This document shows positions 10,545 to 20,906 of a stretch of DNA of 64,000 bases, piece after piece; positions within the stretch are counted from its first letter, which is position 1; each line of letters begins with the position of its first letter. A program made the translations under genes and the position numbers. The notes beneath the pieces were generated by a model. It saw only the letters and a program-made list of their open reading frames with translations. It ran no database searches and had not been told where the DNA came from. The stretch is from Didymella arachidicola (taxonomy: Eukaryota > Ascomycota > Dothideomycetes > Pleosporales > Didymellaceae): NCBI GenBank assembly GCA_016630955.3, contig CM049994.1, forward strand, positions 682,001-746,000, in the 5' to 3' direction.

Positions 10545-12703
10545 ATGTTCTCAAGGGCCATCCGCCAGTCCAGCCGCCGGGTCGCCGCAATCTCTGCCTC
10601 GAGCAGGATTGCTTCGGTAAGTGCATCGCAACTGCCAGCCATTGCGCCTGCCGCCACCTCTGCCATCGCCTGCAGCTCGAGGACCCGAACACCGACGCCA
10701 TTGGCGCTGCATTGGAGCTTCAATGATGATGGATTCGGGGCTGCAGCGCGCTGTGTTGAGATGGCGATGGGCGTGATGGGAGCTTCCATCTGCCGGGCCA
10801 AGCCTTGCACCCAACCTCAGTACTGACGAACCTGCCACCACAGGCCCGCGCTCCCGCGTTCACCGCCGCCCGCGCCTACGCTTCCGATGCTAAGGCCACA
10901 CCCACCGAGGTCTCCTCCATCCTGGAGCAGCGCATCCGTGGCGTCCAGGAGGAGAACTCGCTCGCCGAGACCGGTCGTGTCCTCTCCGTCGGGTACGCCG
11001 CTTCGCATCACCGCGCCATCGCGCCTATCGCGAGAGCACTCTGCTGACGATGAGACAACAGTGACGGTATTGCCCGTGTTCACGGCATGAACAATGTCCA
11101 GGCCGAGGAGCTCGTCGAGTACGCCAAGATCCAATCTCTGCTCGCCAGCAGCGCAGCTAACGCGATCCTAGGTTCGCCTCCGGTGTCAAGGGCATGTGCA
11201 TGAACCTCGAGGCCGGCCAGGTCGGTGTCGTGCTTTTCGGTTCTGACCGTCTCGTCAAGGAGGGCGAGTCCGTCAAGCGTACCGGAGAGATTGTGAGTGG
11301 CAGCGACGTCAATTGCGGAAGAAAAGCCAGCTAACGGTTGTAGGTCGACGTCCCCGTCGGTGAGGCTCTTCTCGGCCGTGTCGTCGATGCCCTCGGTAAC
11401 CCCATCGATGGCAAGGGTCCCCTCAAGACCACCGAGCGCCGCCGTGCTCAGCTCAAGGCCCCCGGTATCCTGCCCCGTCAGTCCGTCCGTGAGGCCGTCC
11501 AGACTGGTCTCAAGTCCGTCGACGCCATGGTTCCCATCGGCCGTGGTCAGCGTGAGTTGATCATTGGTGACCGTCAGACCGGTAAGACTGCCGTCGCTCT
11601 TGACGCCATGCTTAACCAGGGTAAGTAAATCCAATCCGTCATTCTGGTGACACTCAACTAACGAATCGATAAGGGCGTTGGAACAAGGGATCGGACGAGA
11701 AGAAGAAGCTTTACTGCATCTACGTCGCCGTCGGTCAGAAGCGATCCACCGTTGCCCAGCTCGTCAAGACTCTCGAGGAGAACGACGCGATGAAGTATAC
11801 CACCATCGTTGCCGCCACTGCCTCAGAGGCTGCGTATGTTACAACCACTTGTACGGAACTGCTGGCTATTATACTGACTACCTCCACAGTCCTCTCCAGT
11901 ACCTTGCTCCCTTCACTGGTTGCTCCATGGGCGAGTGGTTCCGTGACAACGGCAAGCACGCCCTGATCATCTACGACGATCTTACAAAGCAGGCTGTTGC
12001 CTACCGTCAGATGTCGTTGCTCTTGAGGCGCCCACCTGGCCGTGAGGCCTACCCCGGTGACGTCTTCTACCTCCACTCTCGTCTCCTTGAGCGTGCCGCC
12101 AAGATGAACAACTCCCTCGGTGGTGGTTCTCTTACTGCTCTGCCCGTCATTGAGACCCAGGGTGGTGACGTTTCCGCTTACATTCCCACCAACGTCATTT
12201 CCATCACTGACGGCCAGATCTTCTTGGAGGCTGAGCTGTTCTACAAGGGTATCCGCCCCGCCATTAACGTCGGTCTCTCCGTCTCCCGTGTCGGTTCCGC
12301 TGCCCAGGTCAAGGCCATGAAGCAGGTTGCTGGTTCCCTGAAGCTCTTCTTGGCCCAGTACCGTGAGGTCGCCGCCTTCGCCCAGTTCGGTTCCGATTTG
12401 GATGCTGCCACCAAGCAGACCCTCAACCGTGGTGAGCGTCTGACTGAGCTCCTCAAGCAGAAGCAGTACAGCCCCATGGCCGTCAACGAAATGGTTCCTT
12501 TGATCTACGCTGGTGTCAACGGTATCCTCGACAACGTGCCCGTCAACAAGATCCTGACGTGGGAGGCTGACTTCCTTGCCCACCTCAAGTCGAACGAGTC
12601 TGAGCTGCTCGCCACGATTGAGCGGGAAGGCGCTCTCAGCAAGGACCTCGAGTCCAAGCTGAAGGAGGTTGCCACAAGCTTCACCAAGAGCTTCACGGCA
12701 TAG
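10545..12703 (+). CDS. atp1: Mitochondrial F1 ATP synthase alpha subunit
   Basis: Seven exons: 10545-10616, 10844-10992, 11062-11118, 11172-11292, 11344-11620, 11674-11833 and 11890-12703, giving 549 residues. Residues 1 to about 40 form a presequence (MFSRAIRQSSRRVAA, Arg/Ser-rich, no acids). The beta-barrel crown, nucleotide-binding domain with P-loop GDRQTGKT (about residue 208), ALIIYDDL and LHSRLLERA, and the alpha/beta signature PAINVGLSVSRVG are all present. It is the non-catalytic nucleotide-binding subunit of the matrix F1 sector. Codon use is strongly C-ending, as expected for a highly expressed gene. The 227-nt first intron, near the presequence boundary, is much longer than the others (51-69 nt), which is common in such genes. 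Confidence 0.97.
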
Positions 12704-13265
12704 ATGACGAGGGGGTGAAGAGTGGGTACTCTCTATTCCAAGGTTCTTGCGGGGTCAAAATGTGCTGATTGGTCCTCTGAGAATAGATGTATAATAGAAG
12801 ATGCGTCCTCGCCATCAGCTGTTTCAATATGAGAAGGTTCTTTTTCGTCATTGCAACGACTGATGCGGGGGGTCGGTTGTCTTTACGATACCTGCTCGGA
12901 CCTGGCTCTGTGATCCGAGGTGCTTTCTGTTTAGCGGTAAATAAGCGGATTGGCGGCTGCGGACCTTGTATATCGCGAATCAATTTCCTGTTCTGTTACG
13001 TCGAGGTGTGTGTGTTTCATGTCGGTGACGATGCGTGAATTGTCGTGTAGCAGAAGTATTGTTGTCAAGGGGGAGTCTGTCTGTGTTCAAGTGATGAAGC
13101 AATAGATTGCTGACTGCCTCGTGTCTTTTCAGAAAGTGGGTGCTGATGAAGCTGGCAGGCATACATGATGAAAGGTCATATGAAGGTCATGAAAAGCCAT
13201 GGCATATGCATTCAATCGTCTATTCAAAAAATCTAGCGCCCTCTGATACAAGTCTAAACCCATCA
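12704..13265. other. Convergent 3' region of atp1 and TVP38
   Basis: Two genes end toward each other across 562 bp. No gene is supported; the sequence should hold both 3' UTRs. The part after the atp1 stop is G/T-rich. Confidence 0.45.
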
Positions 13266-14538
13266 TCACTTCCGCCCCCTCTCCTCATCGCCCGCATCCC
13301 CGTCCTTGAACGGATCATGCCCAATATCCGCCGCATCGTCCACCTCATCCGTATACTCGTCATCCCACCCGCCCCTCAGCGAAATATCATCCTCCTCCTC
13401 CCTCAGATGCTCAGCAGCGGCCAGCGCGTCAGGATCATCCGCGTACTCGTTCTCCAAGCCCTCGATGCTCGCGCGACGCACGCCCTGGCGCTCCTCCTCC
13501 TCCAGCTCAGCGGCGCGCTCCTTGGTCTTCTTGTACATGAACCAGCCCGTGGCGACGCCGGCGACGGCGCCGATGGCGATGCTGAGGTAGCTGATGGCTT
13601 TTGTGCGGGCGTCCATTTTGCCGCCGCTCTCTGCGATCTTCTCGAGCTGCGAGCCGATGAAGATGTGCAGCATTAGCTTTGGGGAGACGATTGCGGTGGC
13701 GAGGGCGTACGAGGCCCAGTGGACGGTGGGGAAGGTGGCGACGGCGCCGTTGGAGAGCGAGTAGGGGAGGGGACACATGCGGATCATGACGAGGAGCTTG
13801 AGGCCGTCGTGTTTGAGGGTGAGGGCGAGCGCGGCGAAGCGCGTGTCGTGCGCGAGGAGGCGCGCGACCATTTTGCGGAGGAGCGTGCGGCTGAGTAGGA
13901 AGGACGCGGTGCTGCCGGCGACGGTGGCGGAGGCGGCGATGAACCATCTGTCGCAGGGCAGGTCAGCAGGTGTCACGCCCGTGTGTATGATGTCAACGCC
14001 CGTGTGTATGTTGTCAACGCCCGTGTGTATGTTGTCAACGCCCGTGTGTACCGGGGAAAGATGGACAGCCAAGATGAGAAGCAGCAAAGACGTACCCGTT
14101 CGGAAAGCCGTACACGAAGCCCGCGATGGTCAGCAGACTCGAGTAGCCTATCAACGGCGGGAAGCTGACGGTGAAGATCAAGGCCCACAGCACCAGCCAG
14201 CCGGCCGTCACGTCGCGCCATCTCTTCGCATAGGGCAGCAGGGCGCCGAAGATGCGCTCGTTGTAGACCAGAAACAGTATGCTGACGACGAACATGACGA
14301 TGCCGCCGACGCTGAACAGGACCTTCTGCACGGGGGAGAGCTTGTTGTACTGCGCCATGGCGCGGCGCTGGACGGTCTGGGCTGTAGCGAGGGAGCGTTG
14401 GAGCAGCGTCTGCGGCCGGCTGGAGTGTGATGAGCGCGCGAACGAGGCCGAGCGCCGGCTCCAGATGGGCGTCTCACCGGTGGCGTCGTCTTCGAGGGGC
14501 AGCGCGAGGGCGCGGGCGTCGTAGTCGGAGGCTGGCAT
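13266..14538 (-). CDS. tvp38: TVP38-type Golgi membrane protein (VTT/SNARE-associated domain)
   Basis: Two exons, 14538-14096 and 13947-13266, giving 374 residues. The N-terminal 75 residues are polar and Ser/Arg-rich. Membrane spans follow (VLFSVGGIVMFVVSILFLVY; GWLVLWALIFTVSFPPLIG), then the VTT-domain core with FVYGFPNG-WFIAASATVAGS and the RMCPLPYSLSNGAVATF motif, and two more spans. The tail is acidic and ends with FKDGDAGDEERGRK. In yeast Tvp38 is a Tlg2-vesicle/Golgi protein; the fold is shared with the DedA and VMP1 scramblase families. The 148-nt intron contains a 21-bp tandem repeat. The start is the ATG before PASDYDAR; an upstream in-frame ATG (14649) would translate the 5' UTR pentanucleotide repeat. 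Confidence 0.92.
13976..14050 (-). repeat. 21-bp minisatellite inside the TVP38 intron
   Basis: Unit CGCCCGTGTGTATGTTGTCAA on the plus strand: three full copies (13976-13996, 13997-14017, 14018-14038; the first differs at one base) and a partial fourth. The unit length is a multiple of three and carries no stop in the intron-retained frame, which would read HTGVDNI repeats. Confidence 0.9.
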
Positions 14539-14560
14539 CGCGGAGGGGCGAGGGAGGTGG

Positions 14561-14602
14561 TGCTGTGCTGTGCTGTGCTGTGCTGTGCTGTGCTGTGCTG
14601 TG
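14561..14602. repeat. TGCTG pentanucleotide microsatellite, 8 copies
   Basis: Eight perfect tandem TGCTG units beginning 23 bp upstream of the TVP38 ATG. On the mRNA strand this reads CAGCA repeats, so it is probably in the 5' UTR. Copy number is likely to vary between strains. Confidence 0.92.
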
Positions 14603-15600
14603 GTATGCTTCAGACGAAGCTTGGGGTCGGGGCCTGGCTGGCGGACCAACGCGGATGACGGCAGGCGAAGTTGAGATGGAAACGGAGACGGAGAGGGAGA
14701 TGGAGAGGGAGATGGAATGCGAATTAGAACGGAATCGTCACTGCAGAAACTACCGGCTGCGCATGGTGAAAGCTATCGAGGCAGCGGGTGGTGAGGACAG
14801 ACGGCGCAGTCACAGAGCATAGCTGCCGTAGCTGCTGACGGCGTTTAGCCGTCGTCTGCGGTTTCATCATGGCGGCGTTCCAGGGTCCGCGGCTCCCGTG
14901 CTCGGTCGATCAGAGGCGGTGCATCGGACAGGCTGCACCGTCACTTGTCGCTGCGGACGCCTGGGGCCTCAATTGTGCGAGTCCACGCTCACCATGCACA
15001 GATACGGTAGCTGTGCTGGTTGTTGCACTGGACTGCGCAAGCAGCGTCGGCGCACACACGGCAGCTGTCCGGCAGGCTTCGCAGTGGAGGCGTGACGTTG
15101 GTGGTCCACATAGGCCAGAGGCAGAGAGGCATCATCGTGCCACACGTGAATGCAGCCTCATTGGCCGTCTCTCTCGCTGCGATCCATGCAGCCATGTCTT
15201 ACTAACACACCTGCGGACCGTCTGTGCATCTGCTCTCCGTCCATTGTCGCTGCACAGCGCCGCCAGCTGCTCGTCCAGCGCTGCAGGTACTGTTGACGGT
15301 CGACCGCCTTGCTGATAGCTTGGGTGCCAGCTTACCAGCCGGACGGGCCACTCTAACCCAAGTCGCTCGCGTTGCTCTCCCCACACTTTCCACCGAAGCT
15401 GTGAGCGCAGCGCAGCGCCCATCAGCCAGCCGGCCCAGCTCTCTGCGCGGGACAAGACACGGTGCAGTGCGGTGTGGTGCGGTGCAGTCGTTCTGGAGCA
15501 GGAGCTCAGCAGTGAGCTTGTTGTGTCCCTGACGCGCTGCCTGCACTTGTACCTCCGCCTACCTGCACTTCCTACCTACCTACTCCTGCTCCGTCACGTA

Positions 15601-15675
15601 CACGCACACACCCACACACACCCACACACACCCACACACACCCACACACACCCACACACACCCACACACACACAC
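15601..15675. repeat. ACACACCCAC array upstream of the CCCH-Smr gene
   Basis: About six tandem 10-bp units (ACACACCCAC) ending some 30 bp before the ATG of the CCCH-Smr gene. It may be a plain microsatellite, a promoter element or a CA-rich 5' UTR. Each unit junction contains ACACCCACACACA, which fits the budding-yeast Rap1 consensus, but there is no evidence that the Rap1 of this fungus binds such sites. Confidence 0.9.
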
Positions 15676-15706
15676 GCCCACACCGCTGCCTCCTGCCCGA
15701 CCGACC

Positions 15707-18040
15707 ATGGTGCCCGACAAGCTCTACGAAAAGGCGCGCCCCATCCTGCACGACGACGCGCTCGACGACGAGGACAAGACGGACCGCCTCGAGGAGCTGC
15801 TGCGCAAGGAGACGGGCCTGACGGGCAAGAGCCTCGAGAACGTCGTGCTCGACTGCCTGTGGCGCTATCGCGACTCGGGCTCCAGCTCGCCGCCCCCCAG
15901 CCGCCACACCATCATCCGCCGGCCCTCGCCTGCGCCGTGGCAGCAGAACCGCGCCCCGACCCCCGTCAACCACTCGCCGCGCATCGTCAACCCCCCGCCG
16001 GGCTTTGGCATCGCGCCCCCGGCCTTCACCCGCGCAAAGTCGCACACGGGCACCGCCTCGCCCTTCACCTCGCCGCGTCCCTCGCCGCGCCTGGCCTTTG
16101 CGACGCCGCACATCCCCCACAGCCCCAGCCTCAGCGCCTACCAGTTCAGCGAGGGCACCAGTCCGCACAACGAGTACGGGGACCTCGACGGCCACTCCGT
16201 CGACTGGCTCGTCAACGACTCCTCCGGCAGCACCGAGTCGTCGCTGCTGGGCGACGGCACCCTCAATGGCGCCGCCGCCGAGTGGATTCAGCCGCAGACC
16301 ATGGACATGGGGCCCTACGACATGCTGCGCTCCGTCCTCGGCAACGAGCGGTCGGACGAGGAGATTGAGCTCGCCCTCGAAGCCAACGGCTACGATCTCA
16401 CCACGGCCCTGCTGGCGCTGATGAGCGCCCAGAACGGACAGGCCCCTGTTGCGACCACCCCCATGGGCAGCGACTCTGGCTATCTGATCGGCAAGTCGAT
16501 GAGCCCTGCGTATAGACCGGCGACGCCTGTGGGACAGCAGAAGAGCAACATCGTGTGCAAGTACTTCCTGTCTACGGGGCACTGTGCGCGCGCAGACTGC
16601 CGCTTCAGCCATGACACGACTAAAACGCTGTGCAAGTGAGTCGCTTTCTCCACACCCTCTGCAAGTACTCTGTACTGATAGCTATAGATACTTCCTGAAC
16701 GGCAACTGCCTTGCCGGGGATACCTGCCTGTTCTCACATGACCCCTCGGCCTTGATGGCACGCATGGCCATCTCAGATGTCTCGACACCACCGCTGCAAG
16801 CTGCTGTGCCAAACTTCCACACGTCTGACTTCGACATGTTTCCCTCGCTGCAAGGCTCCGACTCTCCATATGCCACACCGCAGCCGTCCTCATTAGAGCA
16901 GCTTTACGGACTGACAGGGAGTGGTCACACGCGCCCTCCGCCAGGCCTTAGCCCTTTTCCCGTATTTACACCAGGAGCCGGGAGCCGTCCACAATCGCGC
17001 GGCGGCAGTCGTCAAGTCTCACGTGCCACGACCCCGTCAGTGCTCGCCGTCGATGACAACGAGGCATTCCCTAGTCTCGGATCTGCTGCCGCCGCAAAGG
17101 CGGGCAAGCGGCATCATGGCAAGCGAGGCGGGCATGGACACAAGGACGGAGCAGCGCCGAGCAATCTGGCCGATGTCGTTCGCATGTCGCCTGCGCCAGC
17201 ATCACCGATTCCGGCACGCAAAGGTCTCAAGACGGCTAAGAGCTTTACGGGATCGCGTGAGAACAGTGCGGCCGCACAGGCTATCCCTGCGCCGCAGCAT
17301 ATTCCCTGGCTGGAAACGGGCGAGAAGGGGAACCAGGCGTATCTCAAGGCTCGGGCGGAAGCGTTCAAGCACGGCAGTCTGCGAAATAAGTTTTTACAGA
17401 GGTAGGAAGTCTGGAACATTGAGATGCGTGTTCTAACCATAGCCAGTGCCGCGCAAGCCTGGAATCGAAGCGATTCTCGTGCTGCCAAAGCCCTCAGCCT
17501 CAGAGGACAGAGCGAAAACAATCTGATGCGCGAAGCACATCGTGAAGCCGCACGCATACTCTACGAAGAGCGCAACAAAGGCAACGACGACTCGAGAGAG
17601 TTGTATGTCGATCTGCACGGTATGTGAGCACAGCACAACGCTTCTCCTCTGATACTAAATTATACGCAGGGCTCCACCCAGACGAGTCGGTTTCCTACCT
17701 GGAAGGCATTCTCCTCAAACACAGCGCCTCGTCTCGCCCCGTCTACGCCATCACCGGCACGGGTCACCACTCCAAGAACGGCAAAGACAAAGTCGGGAAA
17801 GCCATCCGCGGCTTCCTCAACGAATGGCGCTACGCGTTCCGCGAGTTCTCCGTCCCAGGCGACCGCAACAACGTCGGTGGCATCCTCGGCATTGACCCAA
17901 GCAGCTACGATAAGAGCGTGGCTGAGCGGCCCAAGGAGAGCGAAGAGCCTGCAGAGGATGGCAAGAAGGATGGTAAGATTAGAATTATGAAGAGAGAAGA
18001 CGTTTTGGACGCTCCCAAGGGGCCGAAGCGCACGGCGTGA
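15707..18040 (+). CDS. CUE-like/CCCH zinc finger/DUF1771/Smr RNA-binding protein
   Basis: Four exons: 15707-16635, 16688-17401, 17447-17619 and 17670-18040, giving 728 residues. The N-terminus (residues 1-50, KLYEKARPIL to VVLDCLWRY) looks like a small helical domain. Residues about 205-240 (MLRSVLGNERSDEEIELALEANGYDL) resemble a CUE/UBA-like helix bundle. Two CCCH fingers follow at about 284-302 (CKYFLSTGHCARADCRFSH) and 308-327. After a disordered Pro/Ser-rich part come the DUF1771 helix pair (residues about 555-600, WNRSDSRAAKALS, MREAHREAARILYEERNKGN) and an Smr domain (about 605-690) with VDLHGLHPDES and TGTGHHSKNGK. Smr domains are nucleases or RNA-binding modules; together with the CCCH fingers this points to mRNA surveillance or decay. 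The start has a good context (ACCATGG). Confidence 0.88.
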
Positions 18041-18509
18041 TGCTGATGAGTGTCCGGGGTGACTGACAACCACAAGATAGCCTCAATAAGAAAGGTTCAA
18101 TGTGGCGTTGCGTGGTCTATCTGCTTTTGATGTGTTCGAATCGTAGGGTACTTGATGACAGGTTATAGAGACGTGCCGTGAGCTGAGAGTGGGCAGTGGG
18201 AAATGGGGAAGGCGCTGTTGGGGTCGCTCCTTCCTCTCCTGCAGGCAACCACATCTCACCTACAGCACTCATCTCGGTCCTATCTTCGAGATCACTGACA
18301 CATACCACTGTCCACAAGGCATCCGTTTCACTGGGCTTGGTGTGACGATCCCAAAGAACCTTCTTTCCACATACCCAGGCACACTGTCGTCCCTTTCAGC
18401 TGGTCGCCGTCCTCGCCCAGCACCTCAACACTCGTCCAACTCACCACACATTACTCCCCCACCGACATATCCACTTCACTCACCTCGCCGACTCGCTCGC
18501 CCACTCACC
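18041..18509. other. Spacer before the coiled-coil/Zn-cluster gene
   Basis: An open frame from 18189 runs in frame into the next gene, but the conserved-looking start is the ATG at 18510 in context CACCATGAG. The last 150 bp are C-rich and CT-rich, as in fungal 5' UTRs. Confidence 0.4.
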
Positions 18510-20868
18510 ATGAGCAGCATAACCTCCTCCCCGCGGCGCCCAAGCACCGCCCTCACCCCCTTCAGCTCCAACACACGGCTCCCCTACGACGCCGCCGAAG
18601 CCCTTCTCTGGGAGCGCCAAAACGCCCGCTTAAACACGCACCTGCACACCCAGATGAAAGCGCTGCAGGCCACGCACGACGCATACGACGCCCGCATCAC
18701 CGCAACCGAGGCGGTGGCCGAGGCTGCCGAGGCGGCGGTCGTTCGCGTCAGGGAGCTCGCCAGAAAGGTCAAGGCGATTGAGGAGGATGAGAGGGAGGGG
18801 CCGTTTGTGGTGTGGTGTAAGGAGGCGGTGGGGCAGTTGCAGATTGCTGTTGATGGGATGAAGGGGGTTAGGCAGAGGGTTAGTGTGTTGGATGGGGTGG
18901 TGGAGAGGTTGGGGGAGGATGTGGATAGGGTGAGGGGGGAGAGTGGAGTGGTTGAGGGTTTGTTGACGAGGCTGGACGTGCTGGAGAGTGAGAGGAAGGG
19001 GGAGGTGAGGGTGGTTAGGGAGTTGGAGAGGGAGGTGAGGATGTTGAGGTGTGGGGGGCAGGTACGAGGAGGCAGTGATCAGCGAGAAGGAAGGGATGGA
19101 GAGGTGGTCGAGGAGACGTATGATGAGGCGATGGCGGATGACGATCCTTTGGCTGTCTTCTACGGTATCGAAACTCGATCTCCAGCACGGCGTCAGGAGT
19201 CGCCAGCAGAGCTTCAAGGCCGCAAGCAGACCAGCACCGCCACTTCCCATCATGGTCGCCTTTCAGATGGAATGGCCGAGTCTTCGACAAGGCATCAAGC
19301 ATCGCCTCATGATTCTATTCAGGTAGCTCGCCGCCGGAGCCGATCTCCAAGCCGGCAGGCGGAGCCTGCACAGCGGTGCTACGACGATCTCCTGCCACCA
19401 AGCGAGCATACAGCACGTCCAGAAGACGATAGCTTCGACCATACTGAAGCGACCCCCGATGTTCAATGTGGTTGGGAGAACACTCAGCTGTTCAAGAAAA
19501 TGCAAAAGGAGCTTGAGGCTCTTCGTGCAATGTGCCGAACTCAAGAGCCCAAAAACAGCAACGAGACGGCAGATACCACCCAGCGCCCCCAAGAGACGCA
19601 GATTGTTCACAGAGAAAACAACATTGGCTTCTCGGACGCCACCACTGAACCAGAAGCTGAAAGTATCGGCGGGGTTAGTCGTTTTCACCACGGCTCTCCT
19701 CAAGGATCTGTTGACGCATTGGGGTCAGTGACATTTCCTACTTCTTAATTTGCGTATCGCTGATGCATAGCCCAGCTCTGACATACAGTTACCTTCCTCG
19801 CCACCAAAGCGGACCGAGACGCAGTCAGCTAGACGCAGACTCATGAAACGGCCTTCCATCTACGACCCGCAAGTACCTTCAACGATAGAACAAGTTCAGC
19901 CTGAGCGAGCAGCACCGACCTCGAGAGGGCTAACAAATCGAACTTCCCGTCCCTCTCCTGTTGCCGAACTCCCTATTGAAGTATGCAGCACTGGCAAAGC
20001 ATTATTCAAACGCAAGAGGGAAGAGGATGAACTCGCTCAGCGCGTGACGCGTCCGAGATTCAATAACGATATCGCATCATCAAGAGAACCCGCCGTTTCA
20101 ACAGTCAGAGCTCAGCGAACCATTGAAGATACCGCGCTCGCTGAACACGTGCCCTTCGCTGTCACCGAAGTTGCTTCTGCTGCACCCTCACCGACACACA
20201 GATCAAACGGCCAGCAGAAGCCAGCTGCAATACGTTCGGTTCCGCAAGAAGAACCTCAATCGGACTCGAGCAGACCGGAGCAGTCGATTCCGTCTGCTGC
20301 AAAGCCTGCTGTTCCAGCAGCTGAGGTTGTAAAATCAGGTAAGACTGTCAGTAAGCCAAAGGCAAAGGCAAAGCCAAAACCAAAACCGGTCCCGGCTCAG
20401 CAGCAGCCTCTTGAAGCTGCCACTACTAGCTCCATGGAGGCACCGGCTGTGAAAAGAGAGGCCAAGGGATCTCGACAACTCGTTGGAGCATGCAAGTCGT
20501 GTCGTTCGCGCCACCAGAAGTGCGATCGAACGCAGCCAACGTGCGCACGTTGCGTGAAGACCGGTACTTCCTGTGAGTACCATCATACTTCGACTGTCGT
20601 CACGCAGGGCGCAGGTCGCGCACCCAGCCCGAAAAAGAAACCAGCGCTGCTCCCAATCAAGAAGGCGTCGAACGAAGGTCGTGCGAGTGTACGAGAGCGA
20701 TCGGTAACTATGAGCCCGGTGGCGCCTCTACAGAAGGGCCCAGCAAAAGACCCAGTACCTACAATGCCGTCCAAGAAGCCTGCTGCTGCTACTGCTCCCA
20801 CAGCAGCGAGCTCTCGCGCGCCAAGGGCGAAAAATACCCAGACGCCCGGAACATCTCGAAAGAAGTAG
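18510..20868 (+). CDS. Coiled-coil protein with a C-terminal Zn2Cys6 cluster
   Basis: Two exons by my reading, 18510-19723 and 19776-20868 (GTCAGT donor, CCCAG acceptor, 52-nt intron), giving 768 residues. An alternative donor (GTTAGT near 19673) would shorten the product slightly. Residues about 30-185 are heptad-rich and charged, a long coiled coil (VRVRELARKVKAIEEDERE, VLDGVVERLGEDVDRVRGE). The middle is disordered and rich in Ser, Glu and Arg. A complete binuclear cluster, CKSCRSRHQKC then CARC and C with spacing 2-6-6-2-6, lies at about 644-671. A basic tail follows (SPKKKPALL, KNTQTPGTSRKK). Zn2Cys6 regions usually sit at the N-terminus of fungal regulators and the coiled coil just after, so the reversed order is unusual. 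I do not recognise an orthologue. DNA binding is inferred from the cluster. Confidence 0.72.
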
Positions 20869-20906
20869 AGTGTGGCTCAAATCCTTTCATTGACAGCTCT
20901 GCACTC

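Larger units (their letters stand above)
14539..15706. other. Divergent promoter region TVP38 / CCCH-Smr gene
   Basis: Nearly 1.2 kb with simple repeats: a TGCTG pentanucleotide run, a purine-rich GAGATG/GAGAGG stretch (about 14671-14720) and a CACACCC array near the right end. Several open frames cross it on both strands (for example 14869-15315 plus), but none shows a domain, and they sit in low-complexity sequence. Confidence 0.45.

Noticed and set aside
11735..12583. 282-codon open frame antisense to atp1
   Set aside because: Same cause: C-ending codons on the sense strand remove antisense stops. It crosses introns of atp1 and has no family features.
15601..15675. Internal telomere repeat or confirmed Rap1 site
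   Set aside because: Filamentous ascomycete telomeres are TTAGGG; the array only happens to match the budding-yeast consensus.
14869..15706. Several open frames in the TVP38/CCCH-Smr divergent region
   Set aside because: Overlapping frames in GC-rich low-complexity DNA, no splice-consistent exons and no motifs.
15572..16612. 346-codon minus-strand frame over the CCCH-Smr gene
   Set aside because: Its C-terminal part translates the CACACCC array into a Val/Cys/Gly repeat, and the rest mirrors a GC-rich exon.
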